In this document: positions 7,387 to 18,600 of the stretch, piece by piece
How the letters are laid out: each line of letters begins with the position of its first letter
Numbering within the stretch: position 1 is the stretch's first letter
From: JANSWP01 sp041941305
Lineage (GTDB): Bacteria; Bacteroidota; Bacteroidia; Chitinophagales; Saprospiraceae
Direction: 5' to 3'
Assembly (NCBI GenBank): GCA_041941305.1
Contig: JBGTQJ010000040.1
Span: 19,119-83,118 of the forward strand
Length of the DNA: 64,000 nucleotides
Position numbers and translations under genes: made by a program
The notes under the pieces: generated by a model
Databases searched by the model: none
Told to the model about the DNA's origin: nothing
The model's input: the letters and a program-made list of their open reading frames with translations, nothing else

Positions 7387-9303
7387 ATGACCAAAAACTA
7401 CACATTAACACTGGTGTTTTTTTTAAGTTTTGGTTTGTCCTTTTCTCAAGATATCTCCGATTTTGAAAATCTGGATGAGGTCACCAAAGAGGGCTTTTTC
7501 AAAACCTATGTGTCCAATCTCTTCAAAGGGTTTACCGACTTAGGGGAGCCATTCAATATGAGTGGTGGCTTAGGGCTGAACATGCGCTCCTATTCTGCTT
7601 TTGGTGCCGATTCCCGCCAGGATCCTTTCTTCTATTCCCTCAATGCCAATGTGAATATTCGCGTTTACAAACTCAATCTTCCTTTTTCTCTCCTCGTTTC
7701 TGCAAAAAACACCAATTCTTCCTACCCCAATCCAAAAGAATTATTCAATGCTTTCAAGAATAACGTCAAGAACAAAATCGAAAACCAAAAAAACCGCTTC
7801 GTCCGCTTTGGTACTTCTCCTCAATACAAATGGGTCAAATTGCATTTCGGACATCGCAGCATGAACTTTTCCCAATTCACCCTCGCCAATCTCAATTTCC
7901 TTGGAGCTGGCATGGAACTCACCCCTGGCAATATCCGCTTCTCCGCCATGTACGGTCGACTCGCCAAAGCTGAACCCATTGACCTTTCACTAGTTACCCC
8001 AAACATTCCAAAATTCGAACGAAAAGGATGGGGGGTGAAAATGGGCTATGGAACCAATGAAGAATACCTGGATTTGATAGTCTTCAAAGGAATGGATGAC
8101 CCAGAGTCCATATCCATCCCAGACACCATAGCCGAGCAGCCGAGTCCGGAAGAAAATCTGGTCATCGGCTTTAATGCTCAAAAGACCTTCCTTGAAAAAT
8201 TTAGGGTGAAGGTGGAATATGCCACCAGTGCCCAATCCCCAAATGCGGTTGATGCGACAGCGGGAAATCAGTTTCCCCATCCCAAATTCCTATTCCAGGG
8301 CAGAGCAACCACTCAATATAAAAGTGCACTCGAATCTTCGCTTGACTTTCAGGCGAAGATTTTTACCGTTGGTGTCAAATACAAACGAATTGACCCGAAT
8401 TTCAAATCCTTAGGCGCCTATTTCTTTAATAATGACATAGAAGATTACACGGGCAATGTGAGTTTTGGCTTGTTCCAAAATGCCATCAATGCCAACCTGA
8501 GTGCAGGCGTCCAACGCAACAATTTGGACAATACCCAGCCCTCCCGTTTGACGAGATTCATCGGTTCTGGAAACATCAGTTATTCAGCAGGAAGCTTCAA
8601 CTTGGGACTCACTTACTCCAATAACAGTTCCGACGTTGCCTACCTACTGGATGAAGATTTGGACAGTTTAAACGTGGTCATCGTCACCCAGGATGCGGGT
8701 GTAAATGCAAGCTACAGCTTCCAGGATGGACAAAGCAATCAACACGTCTTGACTGGCACCTTCAATGTGCAGGGAGTGACCGATGATGTGAATGACCCCA
8801 TGCAGAGTTCTGCTTCCCAGATGTTGGTGGGCAACCTGATTTACAATTACGCCCTAACAGAAAGCCAGTGGAAGTTCAGCATCAAAGCCAATTACAACCA
8901 AAACGAATTGAGTCAGATGACGATGAACCGCTATGGAGGCGGCTTAGGCATCTCAAAACCATTTCTGGAGGGCAAGATGAACACCGGCATCGACCTGAAT
9001 TTTTTCCTGATGCAAAATGAAAATGCAGGCGACCAAACCAATCTGAATGGACAATTCCGAATGAATTACAAGATAGGCGATGCGATGAGTTTGAACATGA
9101 ATTGGGGCTTGTTGAATACCAACAAGACTGTGAACTCAGTGAAGGAGAGTTTTACAGAGTTGACAGGGACTTTGGGATTCCAATACACTTTTACGAAGAA
9201 GCCGAAGGGGGAAAAGGAAGGAGAGAGTGCGGATGGAGAAACGAAGAAATCTAAAAAGGATAGGAAGAAGAAAAATAAGAATTCTGGGGATGATGAATGG
9301 TGA
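7387..9303 (+). CDS. Predicted outer-membrane beta-barrel protein, first gene of the TANFOR-type cluster
   Basis: 638 residues starting MTKNYTLTLVFFLSFG, with a signal peptide probably cleaved after LSFS. I chose ATG 7387 because the in-frame TTG at 7363 would add eight residues before the export signal. After about residue 50 the protein is a run of alternating amphipathic strands ending in aromatics, typical of a barrel. A stretch around residues 150-220 (FGHRSMNFSQFTLANLNFLG, then AGMELTPGNIRFSAMYGRL) recalls an uncharacterised Bacteroidota outer-membrane family often found beside TANFOR proteins. The last 35 residues form a highly charged Lys/Glu/Asp tail that should lie in the periplasm. 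The final codons (DDEW and stop) are made by a heptanucleotide repeat. It precedes the giant gene by 347 bases. Role in its export or anchoring is inference. Confidence 0.78.
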   Translation: MTKNYTLTLVFFLSFGLSFSQDISDFENLDEVTKEGFFKTYVSNLFKGFTDLGEPFNMSGGLGLNMRSYSAFGADSRQDPFFYSLNANVNIRVYKLNLPFSLLVSAKNTNSSYPNPKELFNAFKNNVKNKIENQKNRFVRFGTSPQYKWVKLHFGHRSMNFSQFTLANLNFLGAGMELTPGNIRFSAMYGRLAKAEPIDLSLVTPNIPKFERKGWGVKMGYGTNEEYLDLIVFKGMDDPESISIPDTIAEQPSPEENLVIGFNAQKTFLEKFRVKVEYATSAQSPNAVDATAGNQFPHPKFLFQGRATTQYKSALESSLDFQAKIFTVGVKYKRIDPNFKSLGAYFFNNDIEDYTGNVSFGLFQNAINANLSAGVQRNNLDNTQPSRLTRFIGSGNISYSAGSFNLGLTYSNNSSDVAYLLDEDLDSLNVVIVTQDAGVNASYSFQDGQSNQHVLTGTFNVQGVTDDVNDPMQSSASQMLVGNLIYNYALTESQWKFSIKANYNQNELSQMTMNRYGGGLGISKPFLEGKMNTGIDLNFFLMQNENAGDQTNLNGQFRMNYKIGDAMSLNMNWGLLNTNKTVNSVKESFTELTGTLGFQYTFTKKPKGEKEGESADGETKKSKKDRKKKNKNSGDDEW

Positions 9304-9318
9304 ATGATGAATGGTGAA
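9291..9318 (+). repeat. Heptanucleotide tract at the barrel gene's stop codon
   Basis: TGATGAA, TGGTGAA, TGATGAA, TGGTGAA: a perfect 14-bp tandem pair made of two alternating heptamers. The first copy encodes the last residues and TGA stop of the barrel gene, so the gene end was written by the repeat. Confidence 0.85.
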
Positions 9319-9328
9319 TGAATTTTTT

Positions 9329-9413
9329 AAAGTTAAAAGTTAAAAGGTAAAATGTAAAAGTCCAAAGTATGGTAGGTGAATCGTTAACAAGCACTTTTAC
9401 ATTTTAACTTTTA
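9329..9413. repeat. AAAGTTA-type heptamer tract and its inverted copy
   Basis: Heptamers AAAGTTA (twice), AAAGGTA, AAATGTA, AAAGTCC and AAAGTAT run from 9329 to 9370. The complementary heptamers ACTTTTA, CATTTTA, ACTTTTA run from 9393 to 9413. As a result 9341-9361 and 9393-9413 pair at 20 of 21 positions, giving a long AT-rich hairpin. Confidence 0.8.
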
Positions 9414-9442
9414 TGCCAAGGGCATCCCTTTGGGGCATTTTG
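9413..9442 (+). terminator. Hairpin with T-rich tail, possible terminator of the barrel gene
   Basis: ATGCC-AAGGG pairs with CCCTT and GGCAT (with a TGG bulge) around a CAT loop, followed by TTTTGAGTTTT. Located about 110 bases after the barrel stop. If it works, the giant gene needs its own promoter downstream. Confidence 0.4.
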
Positions 9443-9455
9443 AGTTTTGACTTTA

Positions 9456-9637
9456 AACAAACCAGCACCCAGGAACCAGCACCCAGCACCAAGAGGCAAG
9501 AGACCAGAGCCCAGGAAACCAGCACCAAGAGGCAAGAGACCAGAGCCCAGAAAACCAGCACCCAGAAACAAGAAACCAGCACCAAGAAACCAGAACCAAG
9601 AACCCAGCACCAAGAAACCAGCACCCAAAAAGAAGCA
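9456..9637 (+). repeat. Long heptanucleotide tract in the leader of the giant gene
   Basis: About 25 units of the form (C/A)AGNANC, for example CAGCACC, CAGGAAC, AAGAGGC, AAGAGAC, CAGAGCC and AAGAAAC, with a few single-base slips. A 36-bp block (9485-9520) is repeated at 9521-9556 with one mismatch. Because a 7-base unit rotates through all frames and contains no stop, several frames on both strands stay open here. The tract ends 13 bases before the chosen ATG of the giant gene. Confidence 0.88.
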
Positions 9638-9650
9638 AAACTCGACATAT

Positions 9651-12600
9651 ATGAAACGGCAACTGTTACTGATTTTTGCAATTATTTTACTACACCAGAG
9701 CTTAACTGCACAACAGGTGTTTCCGGTTAATGTCAATGGATTTACGATTCCACCTCGGTCATTGGATTTGGCGGTTTACAGTGCGGAGCGATCGCAGGAT
9801 TTGGTGTTCAACCTGACTTTAAATGATCCAGTGGAGCCATTTAGGGATGTTAGGTTGCAATTGACTTTTTTGAGTGACAATCAGGAAGTGTATCGCACCG
9901 ATCCGAATTACGCATTTCAGCCGATTCGACTCCATCAGTTTGAATTGGTGACCATAGATGGATCTGCCATGGCACCTTATCTCAAGCCAGAGGCATTGAC
10001 GGGTGCTTCCGGTTTTGGAATGGGAAGCTTGTTGCTTCCCGAGGGATTCAATCAAGTATGTATCGAGGTGATAGATATCAAAAGAAACGTCCCCATTTCC
10101 AAACGATATTGCATATCAGGCATTTTTCAACTCAATCAGCCTCCACAGTTATTGTTGCCGACTTGTGGTGAGCAGATGCCTTTGCCTGATCCTCAAAATA
10201 TATTGTTTAACTGGACGCCTATGCACATTGGCTCCGCCAATAGTCCTAATCCAGTAGAGTATTTGTTTGAATTAATAGAATTGTTGCCAGGGGTTGCCGA
10301 CCCCAATGATGGATTTGACAATGCCTTAAAGATATACGAGACGACCGTCATGACACCCTCGCTGCTCTATTCAGTGGCAGAACCTGCGCTTGAGGCAGAC
10401 AAGTCCTATGCCTGGAGAGTACAAGCTCGTTCGGTGATACATCCGACGAGTTTGTTATTTCAAAATGAGGGCTATAGCCAGGTTTGCACATTTACCTTAT
10501 TCGATGAAGACGAGGAGGGAGCTAGTTCTGATACAGAAGAAGATGAGCGTGCCATACCTCAGGGATGTGAAGTGTTTTCTACGGATTTTGGTCCGGTCAA
10601 TAGTGCTGGGGCTGATCCAATCCCATTGGTAGAGGGAGACATTGTAAAAGTGGGTTATTTTGAACTGGAGGTTTTGGACGCAACGCCCTCTGGGGATGGA
10701 GTGAGTGGTACGGGTTTCATTATCGTACCTATGTTGAAAGCCAAAGTACAGGTCAATTTCACAGACCTTCGCGTAAAAGGAAACATGCGTGCCTTTGCCG
10801 CAGGCTCCATAGAGGCGGCTGCGGAGACCGAATTTTATTTAGATCCGAGCCTTTTAGTGCCTGGCAATTTTCAAAATGTCATTACAGATGATTATGTCGG
10901 AAATTTGGACAGTTATTTCAAAAATGGTCAAGGACAAAATAAGTTGCTTTCTCAATTTGATCCAGCAGATCCTAAAATTGTAAACATGCCATTGGGTATG
11001 GACAAGGAAGAAAATGGAGAAGCCTTGCCTTTCATCGCTGTAACGGGGCTTCGCTTTACAGAACGCAATGCTTTTATGACCTGTGTAGGATACCAGCAAG
11101 TATCAGGAGCCTGGATGCGTTTTGCAGGAGTGGACATCAATATTACACCATTGGGGGTAAAGAGCAATTCTGTATTGACGCTTTTGGATGATGTGACGGC
11201 ACCTGTTTCGGATTTATTTGAGATGAAAATTGAAGGTGGGACTAATGGATCAGGGATGAGTATGGACTGTGGAGGGTTTAGTGATTATAATTATGATGTG
11301 ACCATGTTGGTCAGCCCTCAGGTGATGGTCAAGGCTTCAGATGAATCTCAAATTGAGGTAGGTTTGAAAGATGCAGTAAGTAATCCATCCAGTTATTTAG
11401 GAGAGATGGATAAATTCGAAGATTTTGTATTGCCACAAATGCCGGGATTTGTGTTTTCGATGAAAAAGGGGGAGTTGGATTTAAAGTTGGATTCCAAGAT
11501 TGATGAGAATGATTTGGGAAGCATGTACCAGGATTCTCAGGATGAAGAATGGCAGGGTTTGTATTTGAATGATGTATCGATAACCTTACCACCTGAATAC
11601 GATTTTACGGGAAATGGAAATCAATTGACCCTGGATAAGGGAGATTTGGCATTGTCTGAGCAAGGCGCATGGGGGACATTTAAAAAAGATAACCTGGTAA
11701 CTTTGGAAGATGGAGAATTAGGGAATTGGAGATACAGCGTGGATACCATGCAATTAAGCATTGAGGGAAGCGAAACAAAGAATACCCTTTTATCGGGCAG
11801 AATTGCTGTACCGATTATTGATGAACCATTTGAATACAATTCTAACCTGGATATTTACAACACAAGTACAAAAATGGAGGTTAAGCCTCAACCAGGTTTG
11901 AAGGGCTTATCCATGTGGGGTGGTGAGTTTGAGGTAAATGAATTCACAAAAATCACTGCTGAATTAAAAGAGATCAACGGGAAACCCCGTTTTTTCCCCT
12001 ATGCCCAATTAAACGGGAAATTGAGCATTGATATGGATGAAGATGCGTTTGATAACAAGTTGGCTGGAGATAAAGAAGAGGTAAATAACAAATTAAAAAA
12101 TCTGCTTGGCATTACGGAAAAACCCTCGTTCAGTATAAAAGATTTACCTATTGTTAATTTATCGATTGACCCATTTGCCAGTGAGCCTAATCGATTTCTA
12201 CTTGAAAGCCATGGTGGCGAAAAAGACTCTGTTTTTATTGGAGGAAAGGCATTTGAATTGGTAGGTATTAAAATTGAATATGTTCCGGAAACAGGAGATA
12301 CTTCCGAACAAGTCGGAATCAAGTTTTTCATCAGAGAAGATATCGACCTGATAGAGTTTGATTTTTGGGGTATGGCAAATCCTACAGGAGGTTTTCAGTT
12401 TGACCGACTAGAGGTGAAAACAGAAGAAGTGACCTGTGAATGTATTATGGATCAATTTGAAACCGGATTTGACCCAAGAATCAGAGAAAGAAGACTTGAA
12501 CGCCATTATGAAAAGTACTACAGCCCTGAAGCGCTTGGACTGAAGCCTTTTGACCAAAATGTCAGTTCTCTTGCCAGCGCAAATTCCATTTTTAAAAAGG

Positions 12601-15600
12601 ACGACATTTTACAAAAATTCATAAATGGTGAATTAGAAGGCTATAAAGAATCCGTCATTGAGCACATTGAGGAAAATATGATGGCTGGTTTTATTGTCGA
12701 AAATAGCACCATCGAAAATACGAATAATGACGTTGTTAAAACCTTAATTCTCCCCTGGGGAGATGATATCCCAATCAAGCAGGAAATAAGAGATGGCAAA
12801 ACCGTTTGGGTTGGTCAATTCCATGATGGTTTTGAACGGAAAATAAAAGGAGAAGGTACCGACGATTTAATTATTAATCACGAAAAATATAAAATCGATG
12901 TGATTAATAACCTCGATCCTTTGGTTGTTCAATCCACCAGTTATAAACTGCCTATTGATCTGACAGATAAAATACCTGCTATAACAGGGTTCATTACGAC
13001 TAGCACCGAAGAATATTTTGGTTCTGATGACTTCAAAGGAGATACCAAGAATGTCAAATTATTGCTTACCAAATTTGAAGTAGAAGATGCCTTCATAAAA
13101 GCCAGTGGAAAAGCCGCTTCTGGCCAGGATAAGGAATTGAAATCCCAAGCGGCAGGAGATCTCAGTAATCTGGATGCGGATAACTGGGGTGTCACCACTG
13201 AGTTTGTCTTATTGGTCAAGGTTCATGATCCAAGTGCAGCAAGTAATGAAAAATACATGCATTATGTTGATAGGAGAACTGATAGGTTGACAGGGGATGG
13301 TATGAATCTGACGGATTTCCATCTTTTTTTAGATGGCGATACCGATTACCCTGGTCAATCCTCCAATAACAGGTTGAAATTTGGCGGTGGCGACGAATCA
13401 GTTAGTGCATCAACTCAGTCATTTGCAAAATTAGACTGTTTTAAATTCGATGGCTATCAGATTCAGGGACAACTGATTTTTCCTCATGGCAATGGAAAAA
13501 TCGAGGCAGTTCCCGATCCTAATAATCCAGATGCCAAGAAAGATCTGGTAATAGGTGTCACAATTGAGGGGAAGAGTCTCACCAATTTTATGGTGAATGT
13601 TACCGCTGCTGGTAAAGATCAGGAATCTATAGATATTATGGTTCCTGGATCCGAAGCGTTGACCTTTTCGTTAGGGCCTGATGCCAAAATGGTTCTGGAT
13701 ATGAGTAGTACCAAGAATCCTGGAGATGAACCAGATAATCCCGCTGCTGGTGGAGGGAATGATGATGATGATGGCAACGATACAGGGAACAACGATCAGA
13801 ACAATAATGACCAAAACGATTCTACAAATACTCAGGAAAATGCAGAGGAAACTGCTGAGGAGCAGGAGGAAACTGACCGTTTTCGAAAAGTAATGTTTGG
13901 CGGAGATCCAAATGACAAGACCTGGAAAGGTTTGTATATAGAGAACCTGGTGGCAAAAATTGACGGTTTTGAGAAGAAAGAAGATGGTTCTAAAAAAGGA
14001 CCGGTTTCCATTGCCGTTAAACAATTTGCTATTGGGAAAACGGGGGTCTATGCCAAAATTCTGGCAAAAGATGTAGTCGATGAAAAAAGTGAATCGGACA
14101 TGAGTGGTTGGCGCTATACCATTGATTTAGTAGAGGCAGAAATCGTGGGCAGTAAGCTGGATGGAGCATCTGGAAGCATCTCTATTGAAGGCCGGGTCAA
14201 GGTGCCATTTTTTAAAGACTCACAATTCCTTACTTATACCGGGAGCTTGTCTTATGTAGATAAAAAACCTGTGGCTGATTTTAGTGTAGGTGTCAAAGAC
14301 TTGGGAATTGATTTGGCAGTGGATGGGATTGGTGGATTGAAACTTCAGTTATTGGAAGGTACAAAAATTGGATTCCGATATGAAAAGGTGGCACCACCAA
14401 CTACTATGGGAAGTGGCAATCAGCCTCCCCCGATTACTCAAAAACCCAGCATGCAGTTTGTACCCTATGCCTATTTATCTGCAGATGCTTCTTTGTTATT
14501 GGGACCACCAACTAAAGAACAACAGGCAGAAGGAGTTCCGAATCCTGGATTTGAACTGGAATATTCTCTTTTAAGTGTTCAAGGTTTAAAACTAAACCCA
14601 TCGCAAGAAGAACTCGACGCTGGGATAAATGATGGTGCAGTGGGCTCCATAAAGGAATCAGCCACAGAAGTTTACAACGATTCTAAAATAATCTGGGGTT
14701 TTTGGGGCTTTGGTTCCAATTCCGGAGCAGGAGGTGATGATACTGCAGCAGCAGATGATCAATCATCCGATACTTCTAATGAATCTACGAATACTGCCCC
14801 AGATCCCGATCCACCTACAAATACCAATACTCCACCAACAAACCCGCCGCCTGGTAATACTGATAGTCAAGATGATGGAGCTCCGCCAAAGAAAAAAAGA
14901 TCTGGTCTGCAAGGCTTCCCCTTGTCAATTGCTTCCCTGGAGTTTAATTCTGCAGCGAATGGAGTACGAACGCTTGAATTGGGAATCACCCTGAATTTAA
15001 TGAAAAACAAACCTGGAAATAATTCTACCCCTTCTTCCGGAGGTGGAGATGCACCCAAGACTAGTGGTTTATCAGCTACAACTGTCCTAGGCATTAACTT
15101 CATGTATAACCAGGCAACGGGCAAGATTACCAACAAAAACCTTCCTGACAATACTCCCCCCGTTCAACTAAAGGAAATCGCTATATCCGGACAATTTGGA
15201 CCAGTGTCAGTTTCTGGAGCAATGAAGGAATTTGTAAACGATGCAACCTACGGTTCTGGATTTAAAGCGGAGGTCACTTGCTCATTTACTGGTTTCCAGA
15301 TAGAGGGTCTGGCTCAATTCGGTAGCGTTAAGAAAACAGAAAAAAATACAGCGCCACTTGGAACCGTTTTCGAAGATGAAGAAGAATCGACTGAAACAAC
15401 CTCAGATGCGAATGCCGAACCAGTGGCAGAGGCAACTGAAAGTGAAGAAGATCCCGGTGATTTTCGATACTTTTTTATAGACATAGCTGTGACTTCCAAA
15501 GCTGGAATTACCATTCCTGCTGGTCCGGTTCCCGTTACCGTTCATGGTGGTGGTGGTGGATTTTACTACAATATGGATATGGCTGATTTGGTTGGAGACC

Positions 15601-18600
15601 CAAAAGTAATGACGGCCTTTTCTGGTGAACCCGATGATATGGATCCCGGTCAAACTTTGTCTGGAACGAAGTATGTCCCTAGATTGGGTGTTTATGGGGG
15701 GAAATTGGGTATCAAGACAAGTATTGTCCGGCCCCAGGTGTTAATTTTAAGTGGAAGTGTAGAGATGACGATGGGTACCAATACAGAAGGCAATTTTTCT
15801 TTCTCTAAGCTCAAAATCAATATGGAAGGCTATATCCTAGCAAAGGATATTCTGGATCCAGATGATTTCCACGTTGCCAAAGCGACTGCTGAGCTCCAAA
15901 TGAATTTTGTCGATAAGAAAATAGAAGGGGTCATTGGTTTTTCCATGGCCATGGAGCTTCCGCCAGGAGCACCTATGTTTACAATTGCAACTAAACGATA
16001 TGACGAGTCCCAAAAAACCGAAACAGATGGACCCGCCGAATGTAAATTCCTGATTGATTTTGGCGAGGGGAAATGGTATATCAAAGCTGGGCGTCCTCCT
16101 CGTAGAGTAAATGGGGAATTAATAGATGAAAGAATCGGAGTTGAGGTGAATGTTTTGGATTGGATAAAGCTAAACTACAAAGGATATTTTCAGGCTGGTC
16201 ACCAGGTGGACCCCTTACCCTTGATTTCGGATTTGGTGCCTAACTGGCAAAATAAAAAAGTAGCTGGCAGTGCTCGATCGAGTTCCCTGTATGAAGAAGG
16301 GAAAGGCGTTGCGTTTGGATTGGGAATGTTTATTTCCCCTGCCAATTACGAATTTCTTGCCTTTTACGCCAATCTACAGGCAGGTATCGGTTTTGATATC
16401 AACCTACGGAAATATGATAAATCTTTCTGTCCTTCCATTATTGAAAATGTGGGTATGAATGGCTGGTACATGAGAGGCCAGGCTTATGCCTATGTGTCTG
16501 GAAAAATTGGGATGAAATACAATTTGGGATTTACGAAGGGACAAGTAGATTTACTGAGTGCGGAAGTACAGGCTGCCGTGCAGGCCAATTTTGTCCATCC
16601 ATCCGTATTTAAAGCCAGGCTAAAGGTTAAGGTGGAGGTGCTCAATGGCTTAATCAAAGTCAATACGAATTTTAAGATGGTAGCCGGTTCAGATGAAGAC
16701 AAAGAATGTCTCAAGGAGGCACAAAGCGGATCAGATGTGGCTGGAATAAAAATTATCGCGGATGCAACTCCTGCGGATAATGCAGACGATGTTCCAATTT
16801 TTACCGAACCAATGGTTGCCTTTAATATGCGGCCCAACAAAAACATGTATTTCCAGGCATTTGATGACATTACAGGGGAAAGCTGGGAAAACAATTACAG
16901 AATTTTTGTGGATACACTCATATTATTGGATGCGGCAGGAAAAAAAGTTCCGTTTAAAAGGACAGATAAGGAATTAACTATCAAATTAACTCCAGACCGA
17001 ATATTGAAACCAAATTCAAAATACCAGCTCATATGCAGGGTCGTCTGGCAAAAAGAAGATATGAATGGAACCTTCAAAGATGTGCCAGACAGCGAAGAAG
17101 AAAAAATCGTAAACTTTACAACAGGAGCTTTACCCACTGAAATCGATAGACGATTACTCGTTTCCCAGGCGCCTGGCTTGAATCAACGCTATTGGCATGA
17201 AGGCTATGCGATTCCACGTCTCAATTTCAAACCAGGTGACTGGACTTCTATGTTCCCTGCTTCTGAAGAGGCGGTAATTGACGGAAAGAAAACAACCGTT
17301 CATTTTGACTACAAAGTCGTTTTGAATGAAACCAAAGGAGAAGAGATCCTGAATACACATGAGTTTCCAATAACAGAATATCCTGGGGTTAGTGATATTG
17401 AGGTTCCGGTCCAGGAATATATCAACATCGGCTCTAAATTTAGATTGCCATATATCACCAAAAAGAAAAAAGAACGTAGAATTGTCGGTATAGATGGATT
17501 GGACGATATTGATTTGAAACCACATGCCATTTACGAAATCAGGATATTAAGAATACCCGTTGTACCAGAGGTTAAACTGAAAAAAGAAACTGTAAGTGTG
17601 GAAAATATTACTGAAGAGGAAGAAGAATACCGCGGGACGGGCGAAGATGAGACGGCTAAATCTAAAGATTATAAAACTACTATAGAATATAATGTTTCCA
17701 AACTGGAAAATGCAGTCAATAATCAATATAGCGCTTTTGTAAAGGAGTTGTATAGTTACAATTTTGCTACCAGTAAGTACAATAGTTTGCATGAAAAAAT
17801 CGCCGATATGACTATTACGCATAAGCGGGCAGATTATTTCAGAAAAGATATGGGTCATCCCGATGAAGCTGATTTGCCAAGCGTAGGAAATGAAAGCTTA
17901 TTTGGTGTAAAGGATGATTATTTCCTCTTTTACAACTCTGAAGAAGGCTTCGACAAATACGACCTGACCCGTATCCAGTTGAATATGTCTAAACCCTCCT
18001 ACTCGGATCTAAATTACTGGCCATCTGGTCAATTGATTTCTGGGAAGATGGGGGTCCCAGTCCTTATTAATGGAGTAGGGAAGTGGCATACAGTAACCAA
18101 CCTACTCAAGTATGTGTCAGATTTAAGCTTGCCAGAGGCTGCAGAAAATTACTGGAATCAATCCTTTGTGAGTGATGATGAGGTCACAGGTGCAGTAGGT
18201 TTTTCTGCTGGTAACCAGAAAAGCTATAGGGACTATTTTAAAGAGGTCTTGAAAAATCCATTTGAAAGTGAGGACAACTGGCTTTCTCATTTTAACCTCA
18301 TTGATAATGAACTATTTGAATTAACGGAAGCAGAGATCAGTTCCGGGACACTTTCCAAGTCTTGGAGTGGCAGAAAGCTCAAAGACGGGACGACTACAGA
18401 TGATGTCTTCAGCAATTATACCAACTTCAGTTTGGCCTACCAGGACGTCTTATCTCGTATTTTTTCCCACCAGGGCAATTATATGCGACTTATGGGAGAT
18501 GCCCTGTGGGACAAGAAAAGTCGATCAGATTCGGAAGTAGACTTTTTGTTAAAAAACCCCATTTTTTCAGCATTCTCCTTTTACTTTGGCGATTATTGGA

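Noticed and set aside
9447..9650. A 68-codon N-terminal extension of the giant protein
   Set aside because: It is encoded by the heptamer tract, has no in-frame ATG and would bury the signal peptide.
9397..9736. Several overlapping antisense and alternate-frame ORFs rich in Gly/Leu/Val/Trp or Pro/Arg
   Set aside because: A stop-free 7-base repeat keeps many frames open; the peptides are low-complexity by-products.
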